A DNA stretch of 34,234 nt, from positions 1-34,234 of the IMG/VR virus record IMGVR_UViG_3300035698_029402; one strand, given 5' to 3'. Origin of the DNA: a virus. Made by a program: the position numbers and the translations under genes. This document shows, piece by piece, positions 12,886 to 21,680 of this stretch (its first letter is position 1; each line of letters starts with the position of its first letter). The notes below the pieces were generated by a model. It ran no database searches and was not told the origin of the DNA. It saw only the letters and a list, made by a program, of their open reading frames with translations.

Positions 12886-13264
12886 TCTGGTCGGTTCGTT
12901 TGCGCCGGTTATAGGCACTATAATAACCGGGCTGGTGTCGTGGGGCGTAATCGAGGTCACGAAGTATGTGCGTGCAAAGACAAAAAGCGAAGCGGCCAAT
13001 GACGCGGTATCGCATATATGTCACACCGTTGAAACGATAGTGACGGACCTGAACCGGACAATGGTGCCGGCCCTGCAGGCGGCCGCTCTTGACGGTAAAA
13101 TCGCGGAGCAGGACAAGCTGACGCTGAAGCGGATGGCCGTGGACCAGGTAAAGGGCCAGCTGCCGGCAGCGATCGAGAAGGCCGCAAGGCTGGCGGTGAA
13201 CTCCGTAAACGATCTGATCTCCGCCAAAATCGAGCAGGCGGTGCATAAGCAAAAGGATAAATAA
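12866..13264 (+). CDS. Phage holin, LLH-type (132 aa)
   Basis: Residues ~10-33 form a membrane segment (SFAPVIGTIITGLVSWGVIE) followed by a basic region (KYVRAKTKSEA) and helices with DKLTLKRMAVDQVKGQL. This is the layout of the LLH/superfamily-6 holins. A holin permeabilises the cytoplasmic membrane at lysis. It is first in the late block, after the terminator, with GGGAG upstream of ATG. No endolysin gene is adjacent. Confidence 0.72.
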   Translation: MEEIFANLVGSFAPVIGTIITGLVSWGVIEVTKYVRAKTKSEAANDAVSHICHTVETIVTDLNRTMVPALQAAALDGKIAEQDKLTLKRMAVDQVKGQLPAAIEKAARLAVNSVNDLISAKIEQAVHKQKDK

Positions 13265-13266
13265 TC

Positions 13267-13605
13267 ATGACACCCGGCGAACTTTCCACAATAGCCGGAT
13301 TCATGAGCATCCTCGGCAGCGTGCGGGGATGGCCGTTCGGCATCATTGTATTTATCGTTGTCATCGGGCCGTGGCTTTCGGCGTTTTTGCTGCTGTACCT
13401 GCAAAGCAGACGCTTCGAGAATGTGGTGAAAATGTATGAAAGCAATGTCTCACTGGTCGAGGATTATTCAAAGCTGGCAGAGGATCTGCATGATGTGGTG
13501 ATTATGAGCACGCAGACAATGACGCGGCTCGTGGACAGCATCAATACAAATCAATACTGCCCGGCAATACGGCTTAAAAAACAGGCTGAAGGAGTTGCGG
13601 CATGA
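13267..13605 (+). CDS. Membrane protein with helical tail (112 aa)
   Basis: One long hydrophobic segment (GIIVFIVVIGPWLSAFLLLY, residues ~25-44) after a short start and a periplasm- or cytoplasm-facing helical tail (RFENVVKMYESNVSLVEDYS). The build fits an inner-membrane spanin or a phage tail-helper; I see no lipoprotein partner in another frame. Located between the holin and a small helical protein, with 2 bp spacing on the left and an ATGA overlap on the right. Confidence 0.7.
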   Translation: MTPGELSTIAGFMSILGSVRGWPFGIIVFIVVIGPWLSAFLLLYLQSRRFENVVKMYESNVSLVEDYSKLAEDLHDVVIMSTQTMTRLVDSINTNQYCPAIRLKKQAEGVAA

Positions 13606-13844
13606 GCGAAACATTGAAGTTCAAGGGGCGGCTCGCGGAAAAGGAATACCAGCTCAAGAGGCTGGCATTGAATATCCGGGGCCTGGTCAGGGCAATCCGC
13701 GACAATCTTGATCCGCTGGGTGAAATCGAAGATATCAAGGCTGATATCGCGGCGGCCCAGGCGGTTGAACTGGCGGGGATGATGATCCAGCACACTGAGA
13801 CACAGGCTGACATTGTGCTGATCAGGAAAGCCCTGGGGAGATAA
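13602..13844 (+). CDS. Small helical protein (80 aa)
   Basis: MSETLKFKGRLAEKEYQLKR, LALNIRGLVRAIRDNLDPLG, then IEDIKADIAAAQAVELAGMM. It is helical and coiled-coil-like and seems conserved at this site in Mu-like phages before the small terminase. Function unknown. Start overlaps the previous stop (ATGA). Confidence 0.75.
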   Translation: MSETLKFKGRLAEKEYQLKRLALNIRGLVRAIRDNLDPLGEIEDIKADIAAAQAVELAGMMIQHTETQADIVLIRKALGR

Positions 13845-13845
13845 T

Positions 13846-13900
13846 AATGAATGATGAATGCGGAATGATGAATGATGAATATGGCTTCGCTTCGCTCAAT
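13846..13900 (+). repeat. Intergenic repeat E (divergent form)
   Basis: Tandem GAATGATGAAT units, then CTTCGCTTCGCTC, with AATGAT...ATCATT as outer arms of a hairpin. It shares the CGCTTCGCTC core with repeats B and D but has a different tandem unit. Sits between the 80-aa protein gene and the small terminase, ending before AACAGGAGAG. Confidence 0.65.
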
Positions 13901-13923
13901 CATTATTTAAAACAGGAGAGATG

Positions 13924-14544
13924 ATGGGCAAGGAAATATCCTGGGAAATCCGAGAGCGTGCCGAGGAGCTGTACATCGTCGACGGCAAAACCTTTGAAGA
14001 GGTTGCCGGGATTACAGGTGTGTCGGTTGCTCAATTAAAGCGCTGGGGCGCGGGGTGTGCGGATCCCGATGATCCGGATAAGAAATCTTCATCCTGGACG
14101 GATCGAAAAAAAGAGTACAGGACCGCGTTTGCCAATATCCGGCGTGATACGGTTTTGCTTCGGAAACGATTAATTGCCAAGGCTCTGAACAGTCTCAACC
14201 CCCAGGACGTGTTTGCCATTTCGTCTTTGGAATCAATGGCAGCCAAATTACAGCAGGCTACATCAGAAGATAAGGCCGTCACGCCCGCTGCGGATCCCAT
14301 TTCCATCAATACACCCGAAGATGCGGTGGACGCCCTGAAGACCGTTGTGGAGCGGCGGCTCAACACCCTGTTGACCCGGCCGGACCAGATCAGCCTCAAG
14401 GCGGTTAAGGAATTACGGGAGACGCTGGCGCTGGTGGAAAAAATGGAACAGCAGTATGCGCCGGGCACAGCGAAAAAACAAGGAACCAGCGCGGCCACCA
14501 TTGACGCATTGCGGGCCGCCATCATGACGGAGATGTCCTCATGA
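13924..14544 (+). CDS. Small terminase-like protein (206 aa)
   Basis: The first ~45 residues are a helix-turn-helix (WEIRERAEELYIVDGKTFEE, VAGITGVSVAQLKRW), as in DUF1804/small terminase proteins of Mu-like phages. They would bind the packaging site and hand it to TerL. The remainder is helical (residues ~60-150) with a flexible end. It directly precedes and overlaps TerL (ATGAG). Two tandem ATGs (13921, 13924) are possible; AGGAGAG fits the second. Confidence 0.78.
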   Translation: MGKEISWEIRERAEELYIVDGKTFEEVAGITGVSVAQLKRWGAGCADPDDPDKKSSSWTDRKKEYRTAFANIRRDTVLLRKRLIAKALNSLNPQDVFAISSLESMAAKLQQATSEDKAVTPAADPISINTPEDAVDALKTVVERRLNTLLTRPDQISLKAVKELRETLALVEKMEQQYAPGTAKKQGTSAATIDALRAAIMTEMSS

Positions 14545-16016
14545 GTTCCGTGCTGCTGCCATATCAGATCCGATGGAACAATGATGTTTCGCCGGTGAAG
14601 CTCATTGAAAAAAGCAGGCGTATCGGCCTGTCCTATGCCGAGGCGGCGGACGATGTTCTGCACGCGTCGGACAAAGAGCGCGGCGCGAATGTGTATTATA
14701 TTTCCTATGACAAGGAAATGACGGCCGGGTATATCCAGGACTGCGCCACATGGGCAAAGGTGTTCCATGCGGCCTCCGGAGAGATCGGAGAGCAGCTGCT
14801 CACGCGCGATGACGGCCGGGATATCCATGTTTACGACATTCAATTTGCCAGCGGGCACCATATCAAGACGTTTTCCAGCAACCCGAGAAACCTTCGATCC
14901 AAAGGCCGGCCCCGTGAGCGCCTGGTGCTGGATGAAGCAGCGTTTGTCGACGATATCGAGGAGCTCCTGAAAGCCGCCATTGCCATGACCATGTGGGGCG
15001 GCACCGTCCGGATTATCTCTACCCATAACGGGGATGAAAACCCGTTCAACGGCTTGATCCAGGACGCCCGGGCCGGGAAAAACGATTACTCTGTTCACCG
15101 GGTCACCCTTGACGATGCCATCGGTGAGGGCCTGTACCGGAAAATATGCGAGGTGACCGGCCAGGAGTGGTCGGCACAGGCTGAATCCGCGTGGCGTGAG
15201 CAGCTCATTAAACGCTACCACCCCAACGAGGATGAGGAGCTTTTCTGTGTACCGGCATTCGGCGGCGGGGCCTACCTGCCCAGGGCGCTGATTGAAGTCT
15301 GTATGGCCGATGCGCCGCTGCTGCGGTTTGACGGCAGCAGGGCGTTTAATATTGCCAAAGAGCCGGCCCGCCGGGCGGAAATGGCCGACTGGATACACGA
15401 TGTCCTCCAGCCGGAACTGGACAAACTGGACACAGCCCGGCGGCACGTATTCGGCATGGACTTTGCCCGTGTGGGGGATATGTCCGATATTGTCCCCCTT
15501 GAAATCGGCGCAACGCTTCACAAGACATGGCCGTTTATCGTGGAGCTCCACAATGTCCCGTATAAACAGCAGGAACAGGTTGTGCTGACCGTGGGTACAG
15601 GACTGCCCAGATTCGGCGGCTGCAGTATCGATGCCGGCGGAAATGGCGGGTATATCGCGGAAGCGGCCACGGATGAATGGGGCGAATCAATGGTGGACGC
15701 CATCCATTTCACAGAGCAGTTTTACCGGGATGAATTCCCGAAATACAAAGTCGGTTTTGAAGACCGGACCACCACCATCATCCGGCATGACGACGTTCTC
15801 GAAGACCACCGGGCCGTGAAATTGGTCCGCGGGGTGCCGAGGGTGCCTCAAGGCAAAACAGACAAGGCCGGGGAACGCCACGGCGACAGCACTATTGCCG
15901 GGCTGCTGGCGGATTATCGGAGCCGGAACACGGCTGGTGGACCGATCGAGTTCGAAAGCACGGGGCGCAAAAGGGCATACTCCGGATCATCCATGAACAA
16001 TTTTATGGGAGTTTAA
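14541..16016 (+). CDS. Terminase large subunit, gp28-like (491 aa)
   Basis: Packages phage DNA into the prohead and cuts it. The ATPase part has a deviant Walker A (EKSRRIGLS, 23-31), Walker B LVLDEAAF with D131/E132, and coupling motif ISTHNGDEN. The nuclease part has three acidic residues: D307 (GMDFARVG), D364 (DAGGNG) and D449 (HGDSTIAG). Length is close to Mu gp28 (551). It overlaps the small terminase gene, and the portal follows immediately. Packaging by headful from the left end is expected for Mu-like phages. Confidence 0.93.
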   Translation: MSSVLLPYQIRWNNDVSPVKLIEKSRRIGLSYAEAADDVLHASDKERGANVYYISYDKEMTAGYIQDCATWAKVFHAASGEIGEQLLTRDDGRDIHVYDIQFASGHHIKTFSSNPRNLRSKGRPRERLVLDEAAFVDDIEELLKAAIAMTMWGGTVRIISTHNGDENPFNGLIQDARAGKNDYSVHRVTLDDAIGEGLYRKICEVTGQEWSAQAESAWREQLIKRYHPNEDEELFCVPAFGGGAYLPRALIEVCMADAPLLRFDGSRAFNIAKEPARRAEMADWIHDVLQPELDKLDTARRHVFGMDFARVGDMSDIVPLEIGATLHKTWPFIVELHNVPYKQQEQVVLTVGTGLPRFGGCSIDAGGNGGYIAEAATDEWGESMVDAIHFTEQFYRDEFPKYKVGFEDRTTTIIRHDDVLEDHRAVKLVRGVPRVPQGKTDKAGERHGDSTIAGLLADYRSRNTAGGPIEFESTGRKRAYSGSSMNNFMGV

Positions 16017-17537
16017 ATGGTTGACGATATAAAAACAAAAAAGCCGATAACCGATGAGATCGCTACAACCGATAAGGATGTTAATGTTTTTTCAGGCTGG
16101 ATTACGCGCCTGGAAAACCCTGACCCGACCCTCAGAACCGAGGCCGGCGGGAAAGGGCTGAAGCTTTATGATGAGGTTGATCGTGATTCTCACGCGGGCA
16201 GTGTCTTGCAAAGCCGGTGCCTTGCGGTCGTTGGAAAAGACTGGGAGGTTCTCCCGGGTAAAAGTGCAAAAAAAGCAGGGCGCCCTGCAACTACTGAGCA
16301 AGATGAGGTCATTGCCGAATTTGTAAAGCAGATACTTTTGAGCTGTAACTTTAACCAGGCGCGGCTTGAGCTGCTTCAGGCTATTCTGTATGGATTTTAT
16401 GTTGCCGAAGTTCTCTGGGAATATGCCGACGGCACCGTTAAAATCAAAAAAATCATGGGGAAACATCCGAGACGTTTCTGCTTTACCCTTGAGCGGGAGC
16501 TTCGGCTTCTCACGCCTCAGAATATGATAGACGGAGAGAGCGTCCCTGAACGAAAATTTATCCTTTTTACTTTTGCCGACTCCGACAATCCCTATGGGAA
16601 GGGGCTGGGCCGGAAGCTCTGGTGGCCTGTCTGGTTTAAAAAACACGGGATAAAATACTGGCTCGTTTTTCTGGAAAAATTCGGTATGCCCACTGCCGTG
16701 GGAAAATATCCTCAGGGCACGGAGCCCGAGCAGCAACAGGCGCTTTTAGATGCTATTGATGCCATCCAGCAGGAGACCGGCGTTAAAATTCCGGACACTA
16801 TGGCAATTGATCTGCTGGAAGCGGCCAGAGCAGGCACGGTATCATACGAGAGCCTTTGTGAGTATATGGATAAACAGATGTCCAAGGCTGTTCTGTGCCA
16901 GACAGGGACCACGGAAGGAACGCCCGGCAAGCTTGGAAATGAAGCGTCACAGGGGGAGGCAAAACAGGAAGTCATTGAAGCCGACGCGGACCTGCTGGAT
17001 GAATGCCTGAATGAAACGCTGATCAGGTGGATCGTGGATTATAATTTTCCAGCCGTAACAGAATACCCGCGACTCAAAACCAGGGCGGAAAAAAAGCCTG
17101 ATCTTAAAGAGCAAAGCGAAATAGACAAAATAGTAACGGTTGATATCGGCGTGCCCGTGGGCAGGAAATATTTTTATGAAACTTACGGCATCCCAGAACC
17201 TGATACGGGTGAAGATGTCGTTATGCCTGCCTTGTCTGTGCGCCTGAACCAGGCCGGCCGTGAATTTGCCGAACGGAAAGGCCAGTATTCACCCGAACAG
17301 GAGAACATTGAGACACTGGTGAGGGAAACGGCCAAGCAGGCAGAGAGCGCCATGTCAGGCGTCCTGGACCCGGTCAGAAAAATGATCGCCGGCGCAGGGT
17401 CCCTGGAAGACCTGCGGGATAATATCCTGCAGGTGTATTCGGACATGGACCCGGCCGAACTGGAGGAACTCACGGCGCGGGCCATGTATGTGGCGGAGAT
17501 TTACGGGAGGGCGGCCGTTGCCAAAAAAACTGCCTGA
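16017..17537 (+). CDS. Portal protein, gp29-like DUF935 (506 aa)
   Basis: The portal dodecamer forms the DNA channel and head-tail joint. The order of motifs is that of Mu gp29 (512 aa): DPTLRTEAGGKGLKLYDEVD (early), HAGSVLQSRCLAVVGKDWEV, YGFYVAEVLWEY, then FADSDNPYGKGLGRKLWWPV and FGMPTAVGKYPQG. The start follows the TerL stop with no gap. The end overlaps the gpF gene start. DUF935 is the gp29 family. Confidence 0.93.
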   Translation: MVDDIKTKKPITDEIATTDKDVNVFSGWITRLENPDPTLRTEAGGKGLKLYDEVDRDSHAGSVLQSRCLAVVGKDWEVLPGKSAKKAGRPATTEQDEVIAEFVKQILLSCNFNQARLELLQAILYGFYVAEVLWEYADGTVKIKKIMGKHPRRFCFTLERELRLLTPQNMIDGESVPERKFILFTFADSDNPYGKGLGRKLWWPVWFKKHGIKYWLVFLEKFGMPTAVGKYPQGTEPEQQQALLDAIDAIQQETGVKIPDTMAIDLLEAARAGTVSYESLCEYMDKQMSKAVLCQTGTTEGTPGKLGNEASQGEAKQEVIEADADLLDECLNETLIRWIVDYNFPAVTEYPRLKTRAEKKPDLKEQSEIDKIVTVDIGVPVGRKYFYETYGIPEPDTGEDVVMPALSVRLNQAGREFAERKGQYSPEQENIETLVRETAKQAESAMSGVLDPVRKMIAGAGSLEDLRDNILQVYSDMDPAELEELTARAMYVAEIYGRAAVAKKTA

Positions 17538-18276
17538 AAACATATCGCTGGAGCCAATGCCGTTTGATGAGGCGATCGAATATTTTGACGGCCTGGTGCC
17601 CCTCACAAAAGCAGAGTTCTACGCCCAGGCCGAACAGGCCCGTGAAACCGCGTTCATGGTGGGCGGTGTTACCCGGATGGATATTGTCGAGGGCATACAC
17701 CAATCAATTTTAAAGGCGATCGCGGACGGCGAAACACTGGCTGATTTTCAAAGCAGGGTAGAGGATATATTCCAGGCAAAAGGGCTGACCGCCCCGGAAG
17801 AATTAACACCCTGGAGACTGGAGACGATCTTCCGGGCCAATGTGCAGACAGCTTACTCCACGGGCCGCTACAAACAGATGATCGAGGTAACGGACCGGTT
17901 CCCATACTGGGAATATGATGCGGTGAATGACGGCCGGACCCGGCCCACGCACGCGGCCCTGGACGGCAAGGTTTTTCCGGCGGACCATGCGTTCTGGGAC
18001 ACATGGTATCCGCTCAACGGGTTCAATTGTCGGTGCGGCGTGAATCCCGTGCACAAGTATTCAGTGGAGGAGGAGGGGCTGAAAATTGAAACCGAAGATC
18101 CCACGGGCACCCTGATCGAGCCTGTTGATGTCGACGGCCAAAGGCTTCCGGCCCGGCTGCTGATACCGGATGAGGGCTTTGAGCATAATCCCGCAAAGGA
18201 AGTCTGGGCCCCGGATTTGAAAAAATATCCTGATGAACTGGGAGAGCAATTTGAGAAAGAAAGGAGCAATCGATGA
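17518..18276 (+). CDS. gpF-like minor head protein (MuF fold)
   Basis: SPP1 gp7/MuF domain: PWRLETIFRANVQTAYSTGR, then VNDGRTRPTHAALDGKVFPA and PLNGFNCRCGVNPVHK, the conserved block with paired cysteines. These proteins enter the prohead with the portal. Much shorter (252 aa) than Mu gpF (~425). Two starts compete: ATG 17488 (50-base overlap with portal) and TTG 17518 with GGGAGG 7 bases upstream; the second matches a gpF-like start (PKKLPENISLEPMPFDEAIE) and is preferred. Confidence 0.88.
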   Translation: MPKKLPENISLEPMPFDEAIEYFDGLVPLTKAEFYAQAEQARETAFMVGGVTRMDIVEGIHQSILKAIADGETLADFQSRVEDIFQAKGLTAPEELTPWRLETIFRANVQTAYSTGRYKQMIEVTDRFPYWEYDAVNDGRTRPTHAALDGKVFPADHAFWDTWYPLNGFNCRCGVNPVHKYSVEEEGLKIETEDPTGTLIEPVDVDGQRLPARLLIPDEGFEHNPAKEVWAPDLKKYPDELGEQFEKERSNR

Positions 18277-19505
18277 AATTTAAAGGTTTTGATGACTGGA
18301 TTCCGATTTTTCAAACAGGGGTTCAGACCGATTCGGCGGGTAATACCCGGGAATGGACGGAAGGAGATCTGGACCGGATCGTAGAAAAATATGATCCGGC
18401 AAAGCATGAAGCCCCTGTTGTTATCGGGCACCCGGCAGAAAGCGCACCTGCGTATGGATGGGTTGAAGAACTGAAACGGAAAGGGGGGCTTCTCTATGCC
18501 AAAGCCAGGGATATCGTTCCCGAATTTGCCGATATGGTGAAAAAGGGGCTCTTTAAAAAACGCTCCATCTCATTGTATCCGGATCTCACGCTCAGGCATA
18601 TCGGATTTTTAGGCGCTATGCCGCCCGCGGTAAAAGGGCTCCCGGACATGGCCTTTTCCGGGGATGAGGCCGTAACCATTGAATTCTCAGATGCGTCGCC
18701 CTGGATATGGAACACCGTTGCAGATGTTTTTCGAAGCATTCGCGACTGGATCATCGAAAAAGAGGGTAAGGAAAAGGCCGATGAAATCATCCGGGACTGG
18801 AACATCGAGGATATCAGGACGCAGGCCGATGTACCGGTTGATGAGGCGGTCTATGAAGAAAAAACAAACAACAATAAGGGGGGAATGAGTATGGAATTTA
18901 AAGACAAACTAAAGGGGCTGCTTGAAACGCTCGGTATCGACGTCTCAAAGATACCGGATGATGCCCTGCCCGGCAAAGAACCCGAAGGCAAAGGCGTAAC
19001 AATGTTTTCCGGTGCGGATATTGAGGCCGTGAAAAATAAAGCCGCGGCCGATGAACGCAAGCGGGTGGAGACGGAGTTCGCGGAAAAAGAACGCAAGAGA
19101 CGCGAAAATAGCCGTAAGGCGGAAATCTCCACCTGGTGCGAGTCAAAGGTCAAGGAGGGTAAATTAACGCCCGCGCTGGTCAAATACGGTGTTCCCGAGA
19201 TATTGAATTTTCTGGCGTCGAATGAAGATGTCATTGAATTCGGCGAATCAAAGGAAAAGGCCACCATGCATGACCGGTTTAAAGGGCTCTTTGAAACGGA
19301 GCTTCCAAAGCTGATCGACTTTGAAGAGATTGCCGGCAGAGACAAGGATGTGGCCGGCGGCGGGAGTTCCGGCAAGAAACTCGAAGTGCTGACCCGGCAA
19401 AAGATGGATAAAAATGATAAACTCTCCTACAGCGAGGCCTTTAATGCGGTCCAGCGGGAGAACCCCGATCTGGCGAATGAATACGCCGTCGAGATTCAGG
19501 GCTAA
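18273..19505 (+). CDS. Prohead protease with C-terminal scaffold (410 aa)
   Basis: The N-terminal ~170 residues match the Mu gpI-type protease: VVIGHPAESAPAYGWVEELK with H53, then FKKRSISLYPDLTLRHIGFL with S98 as the likely nucleophile. The C-terminal half is a charged helical scaffold (VKNKAAADERKRVETEFAEK). Cutting of scaffold and capsid by the protease would drive head maturation. Its start overlaps the gpF stop (ATGA). A second start inside the gene (18891) would give the scaffold alone. Confidence 0.87.
   Translation: MKFKGFDDWIPIFQTGVQTDSAGNTREWTEGDLDRIVEKYDPAKHEAPVVIGHPAESAPAYGWVEELKRKGGLLYAKARDIVPEFADMVKKGLFKKRSISLYPDLTLRHIGFLGAMPPAVKGLPDMAFSGDEAVTIEFSDASPWIWNTVADVFRSIRDWIIEKEGKEKADEIIRDWNIEDIRTQADVPVDEAVYEEKTNNNKGGMSMEFKDKLKGLLETLGIDVSKIPDDALPGKEPEGKGVTMFSGADIEAVKNKAAADERKRVETEFAEKERKRRENSRKAEISTWCESKVKEGKLTPALVKYGVPEILNFLASNEDVIEFGESKEKATMHDRFKGLFETELPKLIDFEEIAGRDKDVAGGGSSGKKLEVLTRQKMDKNDKLSYSEAFNAVQRENPDLANEYAVEIQG
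18891..19505 (+). CDS. Nested scaffold protein (in-frame internal start, 204 aa)
   Basis: Inside the protease gene, AAGGGGGG (18876-18883) lies 7 bases before ATG 18891, in frame. The preceding residues (KTNNNKGG) form a flexible linker. Mu (I/Z) and lambda (C/Nu3) make their scaffold this way. The product would be residues 207-410, from MEFKDKLKGLLETLG to the end. Prediction only. Confidence 0.65.
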   Translation: MEFKDKLKGLLETLGIDVSKIPDDALPGKEPEGKGVTMFSGADIEAVKNKAAADERKRVETEFAEKERKRRENSRKAEISTWCESKVKEGKLTPALVKYGVPEILNFLASNEDVIEFGESKEKATMHDRFKGLFETELPKLIDFEEIAGRDKDVAGGGSSGKKLEVLTRQKMDKNDKLSYSEAFNAVQRENPDLANEYAVEIQG

Positions 19506-19533
19506 AGAAGGAATAAAGGGAGGTATTTGAGAT

Positions 19534-20277
19534 ATGGCTACAGAACAGGCAATATGGAAAGAATCATTTGAGGCAGCGGAAGATCTCTCGGATTACCAGT
19601 ATCATTTCGTCAGCCTCACGTCGGCAGGCAAGGCGCAGCTCCTCAATTCGGAGGATGAGGTCGCCATCGGCATTCTCCAGAACGCGCCCGAATCCGGCCA
19701 GGCCGCCGAGGTTATGATCATCGGCAAATCAAAGGCCAAGGCAAATGCGGCCCTGACCGTGGGCAAATTCGTCAAGCCGGAATATGTTTCCGGCACGGAT
19801 TGCGGCAAGGCCGATGACGCCGGAACATGGTGGGACACGGCCAGGGGCATGGTAACCGAGGCATCAGCGGCGGAAGACGACCTCTGCTCGGTTGTCCTTT
19901 TTGGCCCGTTTGCCCGGACAAAAGGCGGCATGGTCAAGCAGATGACCGTCACAGCGGAAGTAGCAACCGCAACTCTCACGGCGGCGGAGGTACTGGGCGG
20001 GTTCATCGACGGCACACCCACTGCCGCGGCAACATATACGCTGCCCACGGCAACCCTGCTGCTGGCGGCGCTGAACCAGGCCGGTGTAGGCAACGCCATT
20101 GAATTTACAATTAAAAATTCATCGGCCGGAGCCAATACGATCACGGTTGCGGGCGGTGTCGGCGGAACGGCAAAGGGAACGATGACCATTGCGCAGAATA
20201 ATTCCAAGCGTTTCCTGGCCATCTGCACTGCAGCCACAACTTATGATGTGTACAGCCTGGGAACGGTTGTACACTAA
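19534..20277 (+). CDS. Capsid decoration-type protein (247 aa)
   Basis: N-terminal ~115 residues match the DUF2190 capsid-cement type: LTSAGKAQLLNSEDEVAIGI, then LQNAPESGQAAEVMIIGKSK. The C-terminal part is Thr/Ala/Gly-rich and beta-like (TYTLPTATLLLAALNQAG, NSSAGANTITVAGGVGG), perhaps surface-exposed. It sits between scaffold and major capsid, as decoration proteins usually do. GGGAGG about 10 bases upstream of the start. Confidence 0.8.
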   Translation: MATEQAIWKESFEAAEDLSDYQYHFVSLTSAGKAQLLNSEDEVAIGILQNAPESGQAAEVMIIGKSKAKANAALTVGKFVKPEYVSGTDCGKADDAGTWWDTARGMVTEASAAEDDLCSVVLFGPFARTKGGMVKQMTVTAEVATATLTAAEVLGGFIDGTPTAAATYTLPTATLLLAALNQAGVGNAIEFTIKNSSAGANTITVAGGVGGTAKGTMTIAQNNSKRFLAICTAATTYDVYSLGTVVH

Positions 20278-20297
20278 AAAACGGAGGGTAAAAGAAT

Positions 20298-21284
20298 ATG
20301 GGACAGCCAAACGTTAAAGAACAGATCGTTGCGGGGCCGCTCGCGGATATCTCCGTGGCATTCCGGAACAAAGAGTATATCGCCGATAAGGTCTTCCCCA
20401 TCCTGGATGGTGCGGATCCAAAGGCCAAGATTACAGTCTATCGAACAGGGGCCTGGTTCCGCGATGAGGCCGGTATCAGGGCCGCCGGAACAAGGGCAAA
20501 AAGGGGCGGATATCCGATTACGTCGGTTTCCGTGGCCACGGATGAATATGCGTTCGCGAAAGAAGTGACTGATGAGGATCGCAGATTTTCAAAAGCCAAA
20601 AACGCCCCTGTGCTTCAGCCCGATCAGGATGCCCTTGAATTTGCCACCGATAAAGTCGATCTGAAGAAAGAAATCCGGACGGCAGCGCTTATCAAGGATA
20701 CAACCTGGGTGGATACCAATGCAAATGGTGAGGACGCGGAAGGGTTATGGGAGCCTGCGGGCAATACCAATACGTTTCTGGCCGATATCACCAAGGGGAG
20801 AAAAGCGATCCAGGGGGCCACTGGCCTGGACCCCAACTGCCTGGTGATCGATTACGCCACATTCCTGGCACTGAAGGAAGTGGATGCAATCACTGAAAAG
20901 ATTAAATATACCCAGCGCGGGGTGTTTGGGGCGGAATTGCTGGCGTCGCTGCTGGAGCTGGATGAAGTGATGGTCGGCAAGGCGATCTATAATTCAGCGG
21001 TGGAAGCCGCGGACGGGACCGACTTTACCGCTGCCAGGATGTGGGAAGTCAATGCGGCAAAAGGCATGGGATTTCTTTTTCACAGGGCGCCCAGGCTTGG
21101 ATTGAAAATTCCGACGGCGGGCGTACAGGTCAGGATCGCCTACGAGGACGGGCAGGCGAGAAGGATCTCAACCTGGAGAGAAAAGGCTGAGCACCAGGAC
21201 GTCTACGAAGTGGCTGAAGAGACGGACATTCTCTGCGTTGCCACGGGCCTTGGTTATAAGTGGCGTGATACATACGCCACGTAA
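20298..21284 (+). CDS. Major capsid protein (328 aa)
   Basis: Position after scaffold and decoration gene and the sequence pattern (IADKVFPILDGADPKAKITV, VYRTGAWFRDEAGIRAAGTR, LVIDYATFLALKEVDAITEK, GMGFLFHRAPRLGLKIPTAG, RRISTWREKAEHQDVYEVAE) fit a major capsid of the HK97-like fold. It does not obviously match Mu gpT, so it may belong to a different capsid family (one also found in transposable siphophages). A strong GGAGG lies upstream of ATG 20298 and a terminator-like hairpin follows. Confidence 0.85.
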   Translation: MGQPNVKEQIVAGPLADISVAFRNKEYIADKVFPILDGADPKAKITVYRTGAWFRDEAGIRAAGTRAKRGGYPITSVSVATDEYAFAKEVTDEDRRFSKAKNAPVLQPDQDALEFATDKVDLKKEIRTAALIKDTTWVDTNANGEDAEGLWEPAGNTNTFLADITKGRKAIQGATGLDPNCLVIDYATFLALKEVDAITEKIKYTQRGVFGAELLASLLELDEVMVGKAIYNSAVEAADGTDFTAARMWEVNAAKGMGFLFHRAPRLGLKIPTAGVQVRIAYEDGQARRISTWREKAEHQDVYEVAEETDILCVATGLGYKWRDTYAT

Positions 21285-21319
21285 ACAGCAGGTCTGAAGG
21301 TTAAAAGCTAATAAACATT

Positions 21320-21348
21320 CCGGAGCGGCAGCCCGCCCCGGGGTTTTT
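21320..21348 (+). terminator. Terminator-like hairpin after capsid gene
   Basis: CCGGAGCGG (21320-21328), loop CAGC, CCGCCCCGG (21333-21341; one mismatch), then GG and five T. It could partly stop transcription so that the capsid is made in excess over the tail genes that follow. Confidence 0.65.
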
Positions 21349-21362
21349 CAAGGAGGCGGATT

Positions 21363-21677
21363 GTGGAAATTAAGTATCTGGGGCCGTCAAAGTCTGTAAA
21401 TGTTGCGCCGTATGGCCCCCACAGGAAGAATGAGACAAAGGAATATCCCGATGATTTCGGCAAAGAGCTTCTCGCAACCTCAAAAAAGCAGAAGTTTGCG
21501 GCAGTCGAAAAAAATAACAATTCGATTATTGCCGAAACCGTTCTAATTGAGGAGATGACTGTGCCCCGGTTAAAATCATTGTGTGATGAGCTGTCGATAA
21601 AATACGGGCACGGGGACAGAAAAGCCGACCTCATCGCCCTGGTGGCGAAACACACGGCAAAATCTTCGGAGGAGTAA
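21363..21677 (+). CDS. Head-tail region protein with HeH/SAP-like end (104 aa)
   Basis: GTG start, 7 bases after AGGAGG. The first ~60 residues begin with MEIKYLGPSKSVNVAPYGPH; the last ~40 (EMTVPRLKSLCDELSIKYGH, then GDRKADLIALVAKH) look like a HeH/SAP/Rho-N-like helix-extended-loop-helix fold. Small proteins with this end occur after capsid genes in many phages. A role at the head-tail interface is inferred from position only. Confidence 0.75.
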   Translation: MEIKYLGPSKSVNVAPYGPHRKNETKEYPDDFGKELLATSKKQKFAAVEKNNNSIIAETVLIEEMTVPRLKSLCDELSIKYGHGDRKADLIALVAKHTAKSSEE

Positions 21678-21680
21678 CAG

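Noticed and set aside
14031-15551. 506-aa antisense ORF over the terminases
   Set aside because: Shadow of two well-supported packaging genes; no ribosome site and no domain.
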